34,706 nt of DNA from Caballeronia udeis (GTDB lineage: Bacteria > Pseudomonadota > Gammaproteobacteria > Burkholderiales > Burkholderiaceae), in assembly GCF_001544555.2 (NCBI RefSeq), contig NZ_FCOK02000094.1:1-34706 (forward strand), in the 5' to 3' direction. Both the position numbers and the translations under genes were made by a program. How positions within the stretch are numbered: position 1 is the stretch's first letter; each line of letters starts with the position of its first letter. This document shows positions 15,749 through 24,254 of this stretch, in pieces. The notes below the pieces were generated by a model that saw only the letters and a program-made list of their open reading frames with translations, had not been told where the DNA came from and ran no database searches.

Positions 15749-17068
15749 TCAGGCGGCGGCCGCCACGGGGTGTACCTTCGCTTCGGCTTCAGCTTCCGCT
15801 TCGGCCAGCAGGCGCTCGATTACGTGATAGCTGTGACGCACGAGCAATTCGTTATCCTGAAGAATCATGAACTTCTTCACACCGGTTTCGGCAGCACGCT
15901 GCGTGCGCTCGAGCGTGCTCAGGTCCTCGAGCAGCACATCGCGCAGCGCGACCTTCATGTATTCCAGGAAGAAGCGGCCACCGGGTGTCGTCATCTCCGG
16001 GTAATAGACGCGCGCCTCGAGCAGCGTCTTGTTGTGCGCAATCGGGCGGAAGTTGTACGCCTGGCAATAGTTCGGGCGCAGCGAGAGATAGAAGTCCGGG
16101 AAAACAACGTTGATGTCGAAGAGCCAGTTCGGGCTCTTGGTCCAGTTCACGCCCTTGGGCAATGCGTCGAGCGGGAAGGCATGGCGCGCACTGCCAATGC
16201 CCGCGCGCAATGCCGCCGCTGCAATGGGCCGCTTCGCGCTCGCATCCGACAAGGCTTCGCTTGCCGCCGCGCCGCCCGAGGTGACTGCCTTCGGGTTGCC
16301 ATAGACCGACTTCTGGTTGCCCGCGAGAGAGAGCCGCCGATGAAACTCGCCGCACAGCGCGTCGAGCGGCGGCATGCTGCCACCGTCGCTCTTGTCGATC
16401 GCGTCGGCAATCGAATTGCCGTGCACGTAGGCCACGTGATACGCCTCCTGGAATGCGTCGAGCGCGAGCTTCCAGTTGCAGTCGACGACCGTTTCCCACG
16501 CGAAGCCAACTGTCATCTTGTCGAACGGATAACCTTCTATGTCGCCGTACATCGGCTTCATGAATTCGTCCAGCGAGAGCGTGGGCTTCGGATCCATGTT
16601 GACGAAGATGAAGCCCTGCCACACGTCGCACGCTACGCGCGTGAGCGCATAGTCCGCATGCGAAAGGCCGAAGAAGCATTTTTCGTCGGGCACGCCCGTG
16701 AGATTGCCGTCCAGGTCGTACGCCCAGCCATGGAACTTGCAGAAGAATTTGCGCGTGTGGCCGGTCTTCTCGTAAGCAATCTGATTGAGCCGATGCGAGC
16801 AGACGTTGTGCATCGCGCAAATCCGTCCCTGCTTGTTTCGCACGACGATGACCTCTGTATCGCACGCAGCCAGTGTCTTGACGAAATAGTCGCCGGCTTC
16901 CGGAATTTCTTCCACGCGGCCGACCTGCAGCCACGTCTTCTTGAAGATGTGCGCCTTCTCGCGCGCAAAGTAGTCGGCCGAAATGTACGGCTCGACGGGT
17001 ATCAGTCCAGTGCCCAGCTCGGCGTAGCGGCCGGTGAGCGTGCCCTCGGGCGCGGGAGTATCAATCAT
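15749..17068 (-). CDS. Rieske non-heme iron oxygenase, alpha subunit
   Basis: This is the catalytic subunit, 439 residues from the ATG at 17068, preceded by GAGGA at a good distance; the frame extends to 17128 across the promoter and is not used. The Rieske domain has Cys90-x-His92 and Cys110-x2-His113 (CSH ... CKFH). The catalytic iron site reads DAFQEAYHVAYVH: His211 and His216 are ligands, and Glu208 sits where most members have the bridging aspartate between the two metal centres. The C-terminus ends with an AEAEAEAEA run. Ferredoxin and reductase genes downstream complete a three-component system. The substrate is unknown; a ring or heterocycle hydroxylation is inferred from context. Confidence 0.93.
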   Translation of the reverse strand: MIDTPAPEGTLTGRYAELGTGLIPVEPYISADYFAREKAHIFKKTWLQVGRVEEIPEAGDYFVKTLAACDTEVIVVRNKQGRICAMHNVCSHRLNQIAYEKTGHTRKFFCKFHGWAYDLDGNLTGVPDEKCFFGLSHADYALTRVACDVWQGFIFVNMDPKPTLSLDEFMKPMYGDIEGYPFDKMTVGFAWETVVDCNWKLALDAFQEAYHVAYVHGNSIADAIDKSDGGSMPPLDALCGEFHRRLSLAGNQKSVYGNPKAVTSGGAAASEALSDASAKRPIAAAALRAGIGSARHAFPLDALPKGVNWTKSPNWLFDINVVFPDFYLSLRPNYCQAYNFRPIAHNKTLLEARVYYPEMTTPGGRFFLEYMKVALRDVLLEDLSTLERTQRAAETGVKKFMILQDNELLVRHSYHVIERLLAEAEAEAEAKVHPVAAAA

Positions 17069-17102
17069 GCGGTCGTCCTCGAAAGGGAAGCAGATGTGCG
17101 TC

Positions 17103-17144
17103 AATAACGAATGGCATTCTGTTTTCAAAAAAATGGCTTGTCAA
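17103..17144 (-). promoter_or_regulatory. Promoter and operator of the Rieske operon
   Basis: On the minus strand a perfect -35 box TTGACA (17144-17139) is followed after exactly 17 bases by CAGAAT (17121-17116), a 4/6 match to the -10 consensus. The -10 box is overlapped by the palindrome GAATG-G-CATTC (17109-17119). The surrounding 23 bases (17103-17125) match 18036-18058 at 20 positions, which marks a shared repressor site. Binding by the neighbouring TetR protein is inferred. Confidence 0.75.
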
Positions 17145-17305
17145 GCGTTATGCGCGAGGCGTTGTTCGTCGATCGAAGCGGGGGGATTGCTAGAATGGCG
17201 GGCGCCCGCGCTTGGAGCGCTTGGAGTCAGGGCGCGAAAAAGTAGGGACGCCGGTGTCTGGCGATACCCGCGATATCCGCAGATCATCCTGTTAGAGGGA
17301 ACCCA

Positions 17306-17926
17306 GTGCCGCAGGTCAAGAAACCAGAAGTGCGGGAGGCGATCCTGAAGGCCGCGTTTGCCGCGTTCAGCAGCAAGGGCTATTCGGCGACGACCATGAC
17401 CGAGATCGCTCGCCTTGCCAAAACAACAGTGGCGAACCTGTACGTCTACTTCGACTCGAAGCTTGTCATCCTGTACGAGATTTACCAGCCCTGGCTCACG
17501 AAGCAGCTCGACCTGCTGCGCGACGAGGTGATGAGCCTGGATACGCCGAGGGCGCGCATCAAGCGAATCCTGGTTGGCCTCTGGTCCGACATTCCGTCCA
17601 CTGACCACACGTTCGCCAATGCGCTGATCGACGCACTCGCAAGCGCGCCGCCGAACCAGGGCAAGCCGTTCAAGCTGATCGATTCAGTTGATGCATTCAT
17701 CGGCGCATTGCTGCACGACTCGTTGCCGCCGGAGCGCGCGTCGGTGGTGCAGGGCAACTTGCTCGCGCACGTGATCTGGATGGCGTTCGACGGTTTTGTG
17801 ATCAATCACCGGATTGGCGACGTGCGCGACATCGACCAGATCGCCAGCATGATGACGGATCTCCTGCTGGGCGGTTCCGAGTCCGATGTCAGCATCCAGC
17901 CCGATACTGATCCGCTTCCGCGCTGA
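17306..17926 (+). CDS. TetR-family regulator of the catabolic island
   Basis: The protein has 206 residues from a GTG at 17306 with AGAGGGA 5 bases upstream. An N-terminal helix-turn-helix (REAILKAAFAAFSSKGYSATTMTEIARLAKTT, split by the usual turn, then VANLYVYFDSK) is followed by an all-helical ligand domain. It lies between the divergent Rieske operon and the transporter gene block, each of which carries a copy of the same GAATGnCATTC site. The most economical reading is that it represses both blocks and is released by a pathway compound. Its own promoter is not clear. Confidence 0.92.
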   Translation: MPQVKKPEVREAILKAAFAAFSSKGYSATTMTEIARLAKTTVANLYVYFDSKLVILYEIYQPWLTKQLDLLRDEVMSLDTPRARIKRILVGLWSDIPSTDHTFANALIDALASAPPNQGKPFKLIDSVDAFIGALLHDSLPPERASVVQGNLLAHVIWMAFDGFVINHRIGDVRDIDQIASMMTDLLLGGSESDVSIQPDTDPLPR

Positions 17927-18023
17927 TTTTTTTGCTGCGGTGCACTTGGCGCACATCGAGCACATTGCAAGCTTCAGCGTCGTCAAAAGAACCCGGGAAA
18001 CCGGGCGGATTTTTGAAAATCTT

Positions 18024-18058
18024 TTGACATGCCTGAATAAAGAATGTCATTCTGTATT
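18024..18058 (+). promoter_or_regulatory. Second operator copy with TTGACA box before MFS gene
   Basis: TTGACA (18024-18029) is followed by GAATG-T-CATTC (18042-18052), lying where a -10 box would be expected. The 23 bases 18036-18058 match the site over the Rieske promoter at 20 positions and have the same orientation. The -10 match (CATTCT, 18-base spacing) is weak. It is 156 bp before the transporter start codon. Confidence 0.65.
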
Positions 18059-18213
18059 TAGATCATCACGCGGATCGACCCGCACATCGACACAATGTTC
18101 CTGACCTCGCACCGGCCTGAAAGCCGGCGCGTCCGGTCTGGGCGTGCGGAACGGTCGCGCCTGCAGATCCTGCCCCGCATCATCTGCTCTGCTAAATATA
18201 TCGAGGTGCCTTC

Positions 18214-19563
18214 ATGGCGGCTTTGTCTGATACCGCAGCGTCCCACGCGTTCCATCCGCCCGCGCGAACGACGTATCTGGTACTCATCCTGTGCTTTCTC
18301 ACCATCGTGGCCGAAGGCTACGACATAGGCGTGATGGGCACGATCGTTCCCTCGCTTCTCGCCGATGCCAACTGGAAACTCACACCCATCGAGATCGGCG
18401 CAATGGGCAGTGCAGCGCTCTTCGGCACGCTGATCGGGTCGTATTTCATCAGCGTGGTGAGCGATCTGGTCGGGCGCAAGTTGTTGCTGATTGGCTGCGT
18501 GACGCTCTTCTCGCTCTCGATGATCGGCGCTGGCTGCGCGCCTACGCCCTTGGCGTTTTCAGTGGCACGGTTTATTGGCGGACTGGGCCTGGGCGGCGTA
18601 ATTTCGGCAGCGGCGGCATTGACGATCGAGTTTTCGCCGCCTGAAAAGCGCAACCTCAACTTCGCGCTGATGTACTCGGGCTATTCGTGCGGCGCGTTGC
18701 TCTCGGCGGTGATCGGCATGGCGTTTCTCGGCTCGCATGGCTGGCGTTTCGTTGTGGCGCTCGGCGCGGCGCCGTTGCTTGCGGTGCCGTTCCTGTTCTA
18801 CATGCTGCCCGAATCGCTCGACTTCCTGATCGCACGCGGTCGTCACGAGAAAGCGGCGGTGCTTGCCAGGAAGCTCGGCATTGCGCCCGCCGAACTTGAG
18901 CGCAATGTCAGGGACCCGCTGCCCAAACCGAGCGTCGGCGCCGTGTTCCGCGAAGTGTTCTCGAAGCAGAACGCGCTCGCCACCATCAGCTTGTGGGTGG
19001 CGCAGGTCGCCGCTGTCATGGTGATCTACGGCCTTGGCACGTGGCTGCCGCAACTCATGCGCAAGATGGGCTACGACCTGGGTTCGAGCCTCTCGTTCCT
19101 CGCGGTGTTCATGCTCTCGTCGGCGCTGGGCGGCATCCTGATCGGGCGTATCAGCGACTTTCTCGGCACGCGCAAGACTATTGTGGGCGGCTATGTGATC
19201 GGCGCAATTGCCATCTCCAGTCTCGCGATCAAGAGCGGTCTCATCATGAACTATGTGCTGGTGGCGCTCGCGGGCTTCGGCAGCATTGGGGTGGCAATGG
19301 TGCAGCTCGGTTTCATCGCCAACTATTACCGGGCGCATGCGCGGGCGAGCGCCACGGGCTGGGCGGTGGGCGTGGGCAGATTCGGCGCAATGAGCGGTCC
19401 GATGGTCGGCGCGTACTTGGCTTCCCGAGGCGCTGATGTCCAGTGGAACTTCTACGCATTCGCCGGCTCGGCGCTGGTGGCAGCCGCGGCCATTGCGCTC
19501 ACGCGCAGTCCGCACTGGAGCAGCGCTTCGATGACGACCGGCGCGGTATCGCTGAAAAGCTGA
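18214..19563 (+). CDS. MFS transporter, aromatic acid:H+ symporter (AAHS)-like
   Basis: The 449-residue protein has a twelve-helix profile. Helix 1 carries EGYDIGVMGTIVP, a variant of the AAHS signature DGxD with Glu for the first Asp. The loop 2-3 motif is SDLVGRKLLL, and its pseudo-repeat in the second half is GRISDFLGTRKTI. AAHS proteins (PcaK, BenK types) import aromatic acids. The start has GAGGTG upstream. It heads the plus-strand block of the island, 26 bp or more before the isomerase-like gene, and probably imports the pathway substrate. Transported compound not determinable. Confidence 0.9.
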   Translation: MAALSDTAASHAFHPPARTTYLVLILCFLTIVAEGYDIGVMGTIVPSLLADANWKLTPIEIGAMGSAALFGTLIGSYFISVVSDLVGRKLLLIGCVTLFSLSMIGAGCAPTPLAFSVARFIGGLGLGGVISAAAALTIEFSPPEKRNLNFALMYSGYSCGALLSAVIGMAFLGSHGWRFVVALGAAPLLAVPFLFYMLPESLDFLIARGRHEKAAVLARKLGIAPAELERNVRDPLPKPSVGAVFREVFSKQNALATISLWVAQVAAVMVIYGLGTWLPQLMRKMGYDLGSSLSFLAVFMLSSALGGILIGRISDFLGTRKTIVGGYVIGAIAISSLAIKSGLIMNYVLVALAGFGSIGVAMVQLGFIANYYRAHARASATGWAVGVGRFGAMSGPMVGAYLASRGADVQWNFYAFAGSALVAAAAIALTRSPHWSSASMTTGAVSLKS

Positions 19564-19637
19564 AGCGCCTTCGCTGACCGTACCGCCCGGTGCGGCATGC
19601 GCGCCTTATAAATCAAACCGTCATCACAGGACTTTCC

Positions 19638-20354
19638 ATGAGTTGTGGATTCGGCGAAGTGGCGCGCATTGGGCATCTGTATCCATCGGGCGGCCTTTGC
19701 GACCATGAAGTGCAGATGATGGCGCCCGACGGCGTGCAGTTTCTTACTACGCGGCTGCCGTTTCGCGATACGTCCATCGCATCGGACAAGGCGTTGATCG
19801 ACAATCTCGAATCGCACGCCATGCTGCTTGCAGACGCCCGCGTGGACCTGATCGCTCTCAATTGCACCGCGGCGGGCGTCGTTGCAGGGCCGGATGAGAT
19901 CAACCGCCGCGTGCAGGCTGCGACCGGCATCCGGTCGGTGACGACAATTCAGGCGGTCATGGCGGCGCTGGCGGCAGTGAATGCCACCAGTATCGCGCTG
20001 ATGACGCCCTACAGGCGTGAGGTGGTGGAAGCGGAAACCGCGTTCTTCGAGAAACAGGGTCTGCGTGTCGTTCTGGAAAAAAGCTTGCCGCAGGCCACTC
20101 CCTACGATCAGGGGATGCTGCATCCACAACGGTGGCTCGAACTGGCGGCCACGCTCGAAGGACCATTCGATGCGCTCGTTATCAGTTGCGCGGGAATCCG
20201 GCTCGCCGGTGTCATCGAAAGGCTTGAAGCGCGCGTGAACAGGCCCGTGATTGCCAGCAATGCCGCGTTGCTCTGGTATTGCCTGAGAACGCTGAACATC
20301 GCGCAAAAACGGATGCACTACGGAAGCCTGCTGGAAGGTGCTTTCGACGCATGA
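19638..20354 (+). CDS. Maleate isomerase / Asp-Glu racemase superfamily enzyme
   Basis: The protein has 238 residues from the ATG at 19638 (AGGA 6 bases upstream), normal for the arylmalonate decarboxylase/maleate isomerase family. Both catalytic cysteines are present: Cys76 in ALNCTAAG and Cys184 in ISCAGIR. Arylmalonate decarboxylase keeps only the second, so a two-base reaction such as maleate-type cis-trans isomerisation or racemisation is more likely than decarboxylation. It is encoded 74 bp after the transporter gene and before the porin and GST genes. It may act on an unsaturated or amide acid made by the Rieske operon enzymes. Substrate inferred only in outline. Confidence 0.85.
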   Translation: MSCGFGEVARIGHLYPSGGLCDHEVQMMAPDGVQFLTTRLPFRDTSIASDKALIDNLESHAMLLADARVDLIALNCTAAGVVAGPDEINRRVQAATGIRSVTTIQAVMAALAAVNATSIALMTPYRREVVEAETAFFEKQGLRVVLEKSLPQATPYDQGMLHPQRWLELAATLEGPFDALVISCAGIRLAGVIERLEARVNRPVIASNAALLWYCLRTLNIAQKRMHYGSLLEGAFDA

Positions 20355-20525
20355 ATCACTGACGTAACCGCATTGCGCAGGACGTCCGGCCAGACGTTGT
20401 GCTTTCGCGCGCGCCTGGGTGTAGCCGATCCAATCCAGTTTTACATCTGACATGGAACCTTCATCCGGTCGTTATGGGCCGGTGTTTAAACACGCTCGCT
20501 TTTGATATCTTCCAAAGGATTAGTA

Positions 20526-21611
20526 ATGCTAAAAACTATGGGTCTCATTGCTGTGGCGACTATTTGCATAGGCTATGTCGATCGATGTGATGCGCAGACC
20601 AGCAGCCTCACCCTGTACGGCAGTATCGACGAAGGGATTGGCTACGTCAGCAATCAGAATGGCGGCAAGGCGGTCGTCATGGGACCCATTGCGGTGCCTG
20701 ACAAGTTCGGTTTCGTTGGCTCGGAAGATCTTGGGGGCGGCCTGAGCGCCATCTTCAAGCTGGAGAACGGCTATTTCTCAAACACCGGCCGTTTTGCGAT
20801 ATCGGGTTATGAGTTTAGCCGGCTGGCGTATGTGGGACTTGCCAGCCAGCAGTGGGGAACGCTGACGCTTGGCCGGCAATGGGATCTGACGAACGATGTG
20901 TTCACGCCCAACGCCAACGGCGCGGTGCAATTCAACAACTTCATGTATCACCCGGGCAATATCGACAATGCGGCGGTAACGCCCCTCAGCAACTCGGTCA
21001 AGTACGCGAGCCCGGGGTATCGCGGCTTCGGCATTCGCACCATGTATTCGTTCAGCGACGCGAGCACCGCGCTCGGCAGATATATTGGCGCAGCGGCGCT
21101 CTATGCGAGTGGACCGCTGCAACTCGGCGCGGTCTATAGCGACACGAATCATCGCACGTATGCTTTCAATACGCAGTTGGGTTACACGAGCTTCATGGGG
21201 CAGAACCTGGCCGGCGGCGCGTCTTTCGTGGCGGACAACACGCGGATCATCGGGGTGGCGGGAACCTACAAGCTCGGCGATCGCTGGCGTATTCACGGCA
21301 TGATCGATCAGGCGCATCTGCAGACTCGGCAGGACACGGAGACCGCGTTGACCGAAGAGCTCGGCGTGGATTATCAGGCGAGCATTGCCAATACGGTGAG
21401 TCTGGGCGGCTTCCATACCGGGTTTGCGGGCAAGGGATACACCACCGTGGGCCTCGCCAATCTATATCAACTGTCCAAGCGGACGCTGGCTTATGCCGAA
21501 GTCACGTTCCAGAAGACGAATGGCGGTGCGTTGGCGGACTTGCCTTCGTTGTCGCCTTCGTCGAACGATCATCAGCTTTCCTTAAGGATGGGATTGCAGC
21601 ACTACTTCTGA
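20526..21611 (+). CDS. Gram-negative general porin (Burkholderia OpcP/OmpC type)
   Basis: The protein has 361 residues from the ATG at 20526 with AAGGA upstream. A signal peptide (MLKTMGLIAVATICIGYVD, cut near CDAQ) is followed by the typical start SSLTLYGSIDEGIGYVSN, the GFVGSEDLGGGLSAIFKLENGY strand pair in parts, TLGRQWD, and a C-terminal beta strand LSLRMGLQHYF ending in phenylalanine, needed for outer-membrane assembly. It should form a trimeric channel. Its place between the isomerase-like and GST genes suggests it lets the pathway substrate cross the outer membrane. It may have its own promoter in the 170-bp gap upstream. Confidence 0.93.
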   Translation: MLKTMGLIAVATICIGYVDRCDAQTSSLTLYGSIDEGIGYVSNQNGGKAVVMGPIAVPDKFGFVGSEDLGGGLSAIFKLENGYFSNTGRFAISGYEFSRLAYVGLASQQWGTLTLGRQWDLTNDVFTPNANGAVQFNNFMYHPGNIDNAAVTPLSNSVKYASPGYRGFGIRTMYSFSDASTALGRYIGAAALYASGPLQLGAVYSDTNHRTYAFNTQLGYTSFMGQNLAGGASFVADNTRIIGVAGTYKLGDRWRIHGMIDQAHLQTRQDTETALTEELGVDYQASIANTVSLGGFHTGFAGKGYTTVGLANLYQLSKRTLAYAEVTFQKTNGGALADLPSLSPSSNDHQLSLRMGLQHYF

Positions 21612-21627
21612 TAGTAAAAGGGAAGAC

Positions 21628-22263
21628 ATGAAGCTCTTCGAGTACCCGGCGAGTTCGTCGTCGCTTCGCGTACGCATTGCGCTCAACCTGAAGGGAATCG
21701 CTTACGAGTCGTTCTGCGTGGATCTGGCAAAGGACGGCGGTGAGCATCGGCAACCGCCGTTTTTGTCGATCAATCCGCAGGGGCTGGTGCCGGTTATCGA
21801 GTCCGAGGGACGTTACATTGCGCAGTCGCTCGCAATACTGGAATTCCTGGAGGAGCGGTATCCGTCGCCTGCGCTCATGCCTGGTTCATCGCATGAGCGG
21901 GCGCAGGTGCGCAGCCTGGCGCTGCACATTGCCTGCGAGATGCATCCGTTATCGAGTATGAAGACGCGGGCCCGGCTGAGCCGTGAGTTTCTACTCGACG
22001 ACATCCAGACCCGGCGGTGGGCGCTTCACTACCTGGAACAGGGTTTTGGCCAATTTGAAGCGTTGCTTGAAAAGGGCCGGCAAGCTGGGCCGTTTTGCCA
22101 CTGCGATCTGCCGACCATCGCCGATTGTTTCCTGATCCCGCAGGTCTACAACGCGCGGATGATGGGGCTCGATATGGCGGATTTTCCTCGCATCGACCAG
22201 ATTTATTCCGCTTGCCTCGAACGGGATGCGTTTCAACGCGCCATGACGCCGATGACTGGCTGA
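21628..22263 (+). CDS. Zeta-class glutathione S-transferase (maleylpyruvate/maleylacetoacetate isomerase-like)
   Basis: The protein has 211 residues, the usual length. The N-terminal thioredoxin-like domain has SSSSLRVRIALNLKGI (family SSCxxRVRIAL, with Ser in place of Cys), NPQGLVPVIE and QSLAILEFLEERYP, all zeta-class hallmarks. The C-terminal helical domain has LPTIADCFLIPQVYNAR. Such enzymes use glutathione to turn maleyl double bonds into fumaryl ones in gentisate or homogentisate breakdown. It starts 16 bp after the porin stop and likely ends the plus-strand block. Whether it works on maleylpyruvate, maleylacetoacetate or a related compound cannot be seen. Confidence 0.9.
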   Translation: MKLFEYPASSSSLRVRIALNLKGIAYESFCVDLAKDGGEHRQPPFLSINPQGLVPVIESEGRYIAQSLAILEFLEERYPSPALMPGSSHERAQVRSLALHIACEMHPLSSMKTRARLSREFLLDDIQTRRWALHYLEQGFGQFEALLEKGRQAGPFCHCDLPTIADCFLIPQVYNARMMGLDMADFPRIDQIYSACLERDAFQRAMTPMTG

Positions 22264-22669
22264 TTGTTAAGACTGTGTGTCAACGTAGAGTCCTCTTGAT
22301 CTGATCAAGCGCACCCTATTTTTGAGGCAAGGCTGACGACCGCGGTGCGAGTTGAGGTCGTTCTTTCGGGCAACCGCGGCCTATCGGGACCGGCATGGCC
22401 TCGCCGTGCGTTTTTCTCCAGATCTTCTAAAATTATTTGTCAGGAGAGTCGTTTGCAGCAGAGGCCTCCATCCTTCCTGTGTATCGGGCTCTCGCGGGAA
22501 CTTCACGGACCCTCACGATTCTTATTGGTGCCGTTGCAGCTGAGCGAGTGGGCCGATGCGTTGCGAACCCGCATCGTGTCCTTCAAGCGGACAGTTAGTT
22601 AGTCGACTACTCCTTTCTACCGTCCCGAGGTTCGTCCGGATTTTTCGCCCGTCTCATTGGAGGTGGCGA
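22264..22669. other. Gap without recognised gene
   Basis: The 406 bp between the GST and PHB depolymerase genes hold only weak open frames. A 15-base palindrome, CTTGATC-T-GATCAAG (22295-22309), is followed by CGCACCCTATTTTT, which may be a weak terminator for the GST end or a binding site. Confidence 0.5.
22295..22309. promoter_or_regulatory. Perfect 7-bp palindrome after the GST gene
   Basis: CTTGATC, one base, then GATCAAG, 32 bp after the GST stop. As RNA, only a weak hairpin could form because the centre is one base; a short T run (22317-22323 region) follows. It could be a protein-binding site or a poor terminator. Confidence 0.35.
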
Positions 22670-24055
22670 ATGGAACGAATGGTACGAACGGCAACGCAAC
22701 CGTGGTTGTACCCGATGGTTGAATACCAGCGCTTGCTGCTCGCACCGTTTTCCCTGTGGGCCGCCGGCGCCGCGAACGCGCTCGCCGACCCTTGGGGCCC
22801 GTTGGCCTGCGTTTCGGGTACCCGCAGCTTTGCGGCGGGGTACGAATTGCTCCACCGGTTAAGCAAGACCTACGAAAAGCCCGCGTTCGGCATCAGGGAG
22901 ATCGAAGCGGAAGGCCGAAAGATTCCAGTGGCCGAACAACTCGTCCTGGCGAAACCATTCTGCGACCTGCTGCGATTTTCGCCACAGCCGGAGCCTTCTG
23001 CCATTTCCACCGGGCGCACGAAGACACGGCCCGTGGTGCTGGTCTGCGCTCCGCTGGCCGGTCACCATGCGGTCCTGCTCCGCGAGATGGTGGAGACGCT
23101 GCTGCCGAACCATGAGGTGTACATCACGGACTGGCGTGACGCGCGCAACGTGCCGGTGGCAGACGGGCCTTTTCATCTGGATGACTACGTGTCCTATATT
23201 CGGACGTTTGTTCGCCATATCGGCGCGGAAAACCTGCATGTACTTGCGGTTTGTCAGGCTACGGTGCCGACGCTTGCCGCCGTTTCACTTTTGGCCAGCG
23301 AGCAGGAGCCAACGCCCAGAAGCTTGATCCTGATTGGGGGGCCGATCGACGCGCGTAGCGGTGCGAATGCCGTCAACCGGTTCGCCACGAGCCAGCCGCT
23401 TCTATGGTTTCGGGAGACCCTGATCCACCCGGTGCCGGATCATTACCCCGGCGCGGGTCGCGAGGTGTACCCGGGTTTTCTGCAGCGGGCCGGACTTGAC
23501 GCGATGCACCCGGGGCGGCTCGCGAGTTCGCACTGGAACTACTGCCTCGATATGATCCAGGGCGACCTCAAGCGCGCCGAGGTGCACCAGCGGTCCTGCG
23601 AAGAATATGGTGCAGTGCTTGATATGGCGGCCGAGTACTACCTCGATACCGTCCAGACCGTGTTTCAGGAATTCCGTCTGGCTCGTGGCAACTGGTGCGT
23701 ACAAGGCCTGCCAGTGCGTCCGCAAGACATCCGTGCTACGGCTTTGCTCACTATCGAAGGCGAGTTGGACGACGTTTCCGGACGCGGCCAAACCCACGCC
23801 GCGCAGGACCTGTGCGCAGGTATTGCCACGCGCGACAAGCGCGGCGTCACACTGCACCAGTGCAATCATTACGATCTCTTTTCAGGGCCGCACTGGCAAA
23901 CGGACGTTTATCCCATCATCCGCGACCTCATTAGCCAACACGACGGGTCTCATCAGTCGACGATGAACAAGAGAGACCGGGCTACGCTGCGTAGCAGCAC
24001 GGATCCTGTACCCCGGAGCAAAGTCCGGCGGGCACGCCATGCCCCAAATCCCTGA
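22670..24055 (+). CDS. phaZ: Intracellular polyhydroxybutyrate depolymerase (PhaZ-type)
   Basis: The protein has 461 residues from the ATG at 22670 (TGGAGGTGGCGA just upstream), while the open frame begins at 22556. The N-terminus MVEYQRLLLAPF is typical of PhaZ1-type depolymerases. The alpha/beta-hydrolase core has the unusual cysteine nucleophile, VCQATVP (Cys195), a likely aspartate in EGELDDVSG and histidine in CNHYDLFSG. It breaks stored PHB granules down to 3-hydroxybutyrate. After the core comes a basic tail of about 35 residues ending KVRRARHAPNP, not something I expect in the family. No other PHB genes are in view. Confidence 0.93.
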   Translation: MERMVRTATQPWLYPMVEYQRLLLAPFSLWAAGAANALADPWGPLACVSGTRSFAAGYELLHRLSKTYEKPAFGIREIEAEGRKIPVAEQLVLAKPFCDLLRFSPQPEPSAISTGRTKTRPVVLVCAPLAGHHAVLLREMVETLLPNHEVYITDWRDARNVPVADGPFHLDDYVSYIRTFVRHIGAENLHVLAVCQATVPTLAAVSLLASEQEPTPRSLILIGGPIDARSGANAVNRFATSQPLLWFRETLIHPVPDHYPGAGREVYPGFLQRAGLDAMHPGRLASSHWNYCLDMIQGDLKRAEVHQRSCEEYGAVLDMAAEYYLDTVQTVFQEFRLARGNWCVQGLPVRPQDIRATALLTIEGELDDVSGRGQTHAAQDLCAGIATRDKRGVTLHQCNHYDLFSGPHWQTDVYPIIRDLISQHDGSHQSTMNKRDRATLRSSTDPVPRSKVRRARHAPNP

Positions 24056-24111
24056 TTGCAGCCTGGACTGCGTGACATCGGAGGGCCCGCGTCTGATCGC
24101 TCAGCCAGCCT

Positions 24112-24123
24112 TATTGCGCAATA
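24112..24123. promoter_or_regulatory. 12-bp palindrome TATTGCGCAATA
   Basis: A perfect palindrome lies 132 bp before the DUF4148 gene start, in the gap after phaZ. It could be a regulator site. No direct evidence of function. Confidence 0.3.
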
Positions 24124-24254
24124 GGGGATGAAGGGTTCAACGTCTACGGGTTCAACGATCCATCATCGCTCCCCGAACAACTAAAATGTAATTGCTGGTC
24201 GCAGCATGGGGTGTTTGAAACGAGGACAAAGGCAGTCCTTGGAGGTAAGTCATC

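Noticed and set aside
15770..17107. Open frame of 445 codons on the plus strand
   Set aside because: It lies exactly opposite the Rieske alpha gene and shows no domain; the Rieske motifs are in the minus frame.
24129..24157. Direct repeat GGGTTCAACG as a tRNA T-arm
   Set aside because: No cloverleaf can be built around it; it is only two chance-level copies of a 10-base word.
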